Assembly: GCA_015657435.1 (NCBI GenBank)
Contig: JADLKH010000001.1
Coordinates: 328,149-341,473, forward strand
DNA from: Synergistales bacterium
Lineage (GTDB): Bacteria > Synergistota > Synergistia > Synergistales > 79-D21
Length of the DNA stretch: 13,325 nucleotides
Direction: 5' to 3'
Position 1 is the stretch's first letter. Every line of letters begins with the position of its first letter. Below, one piece after another: positions 13,204 to 13,325 of the stretch. The position numbers were made by a program, and so were the translations under genes. A model generated the notes under the pieces. It searched no databases. It was not told where the DNA came from and worked only from the letters and a program-made list of their open reading frames with translations.

Positions 13204-13325
13204 TTGAGCTTCATGCGCATAAAAGAGGTTTACACGGATCCTGAAAACAGGAAAGTCATGGAGATCAACATCCTGCCTTCCAAGTACTGCACCTTCAAAT
13301 GCGTTTTCTGCCCCATCGGACAGGA
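13204..13325 (+). CDS. Radical SAM protein (N-terminus only)
   Basis: Forty codons are visible before the right edge. The frame reads V-M-E-I-N-I-L-P-S-K-Y-C-T-F-K-C-V-F-C-P-I-G-Q, with the C-x3-C-x2-C motif of radical SAM enzymes at residues 30-37. A short N-terminus followed by I-x-P-S-K-x-C-x-x-x-C-x-x-C-x-x-G recalls the COG0731-type radical SAM proteins, whose role is mostly uncharacterised. TTG 13204 is preferred because GGGGAG is six bases upstream; ATG 13213 is the alternative. It lies 29 bases behind the Lrp-type gene and is probably co-transcribed with it. Confidence 0.8.
   Translation, partial: MSFMRIKEVYTDPENRKVMEINILPSKYCTFKCVFCPIGQ

Overview
The window reads as a GC-rich chromosome segment from a strict anaerobe that ferments amino acids. 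The main evidence is a selenocysteine-containing D-proline reductase, a 2,4-diaminopentanoate dehydrogenase of ornithine fermentation, two radical SAM proteins and several cysteine-rich proteins. A Synergistota-like or high-GC Bacillota (clostridial) host would fit, but the sequence alone does not settle the phylum. No rRNA, tRNA, CRISPR array, phage or insertion sequence was seen.

Layout. Positions 1-860 hold the start of a flavoprotein oxidoreductase (minus strand, cut by the window edge) and a MarR regulator (minus). Three near-identical inverted repeats, GTTTC-N4/5-GAAAC, lie in their two promoter regions and suggest one MarR-controlled unit. Positions 955-2290 hold an intact ord gene, followed by what looks like a decayed ortA, normally the next gene of the ornithine pathway. 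Positions 2508-3950 encode a radical SAM/SPASM-like protein. Positions 4340-4987 hold a YerC/TrpR-like regulator and a small zinc-ribbon protein, closed by a strong terminator. Positions 5239-7211 hold a ketopantoate reductase-family gene and an EamA transporter, both minus. Divergent from them on the plus strand are an OsmC-like and a DUF3795 protein (7372-8336), then an AraC regulator tightly coupled to a DUF2000 protein (8562-9814). A small winged-helix-like gene with an AT-rich upstream region (9822-10202, minus) follows.

The most notable locus is 10402-12414 on the minus strand. It is a single reading frame in which the catalytic part of the PrdA proprotein, with its pyruvoyl-forming Thr-Cys site, is fused to PrdB, the selenoprotein subunit. 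An in-frame TGA at 10663-10665 sits in a G-U-G-T-C-H-R-S-S context and must be read as selenocysteine (residue 584 of 670). Standard gene calling will cut this protein at the TGA. In the characterised clostridial enzyme PrdA and PrdB are separate genes, and PrdA carries an extra N-terminal domain that is absent here. A divergent Lrp/AsnC regulator (12707-13174) and the start of another radical SAM gene (13204 to the edge) flank it.

Together the genes point to Stickland-type use of proline as electron acceptor, probably tuned by an Lrp-type amino acid sensor, beside remnants of ornithine oxidation and several stand-alone regulator/effector pairs.
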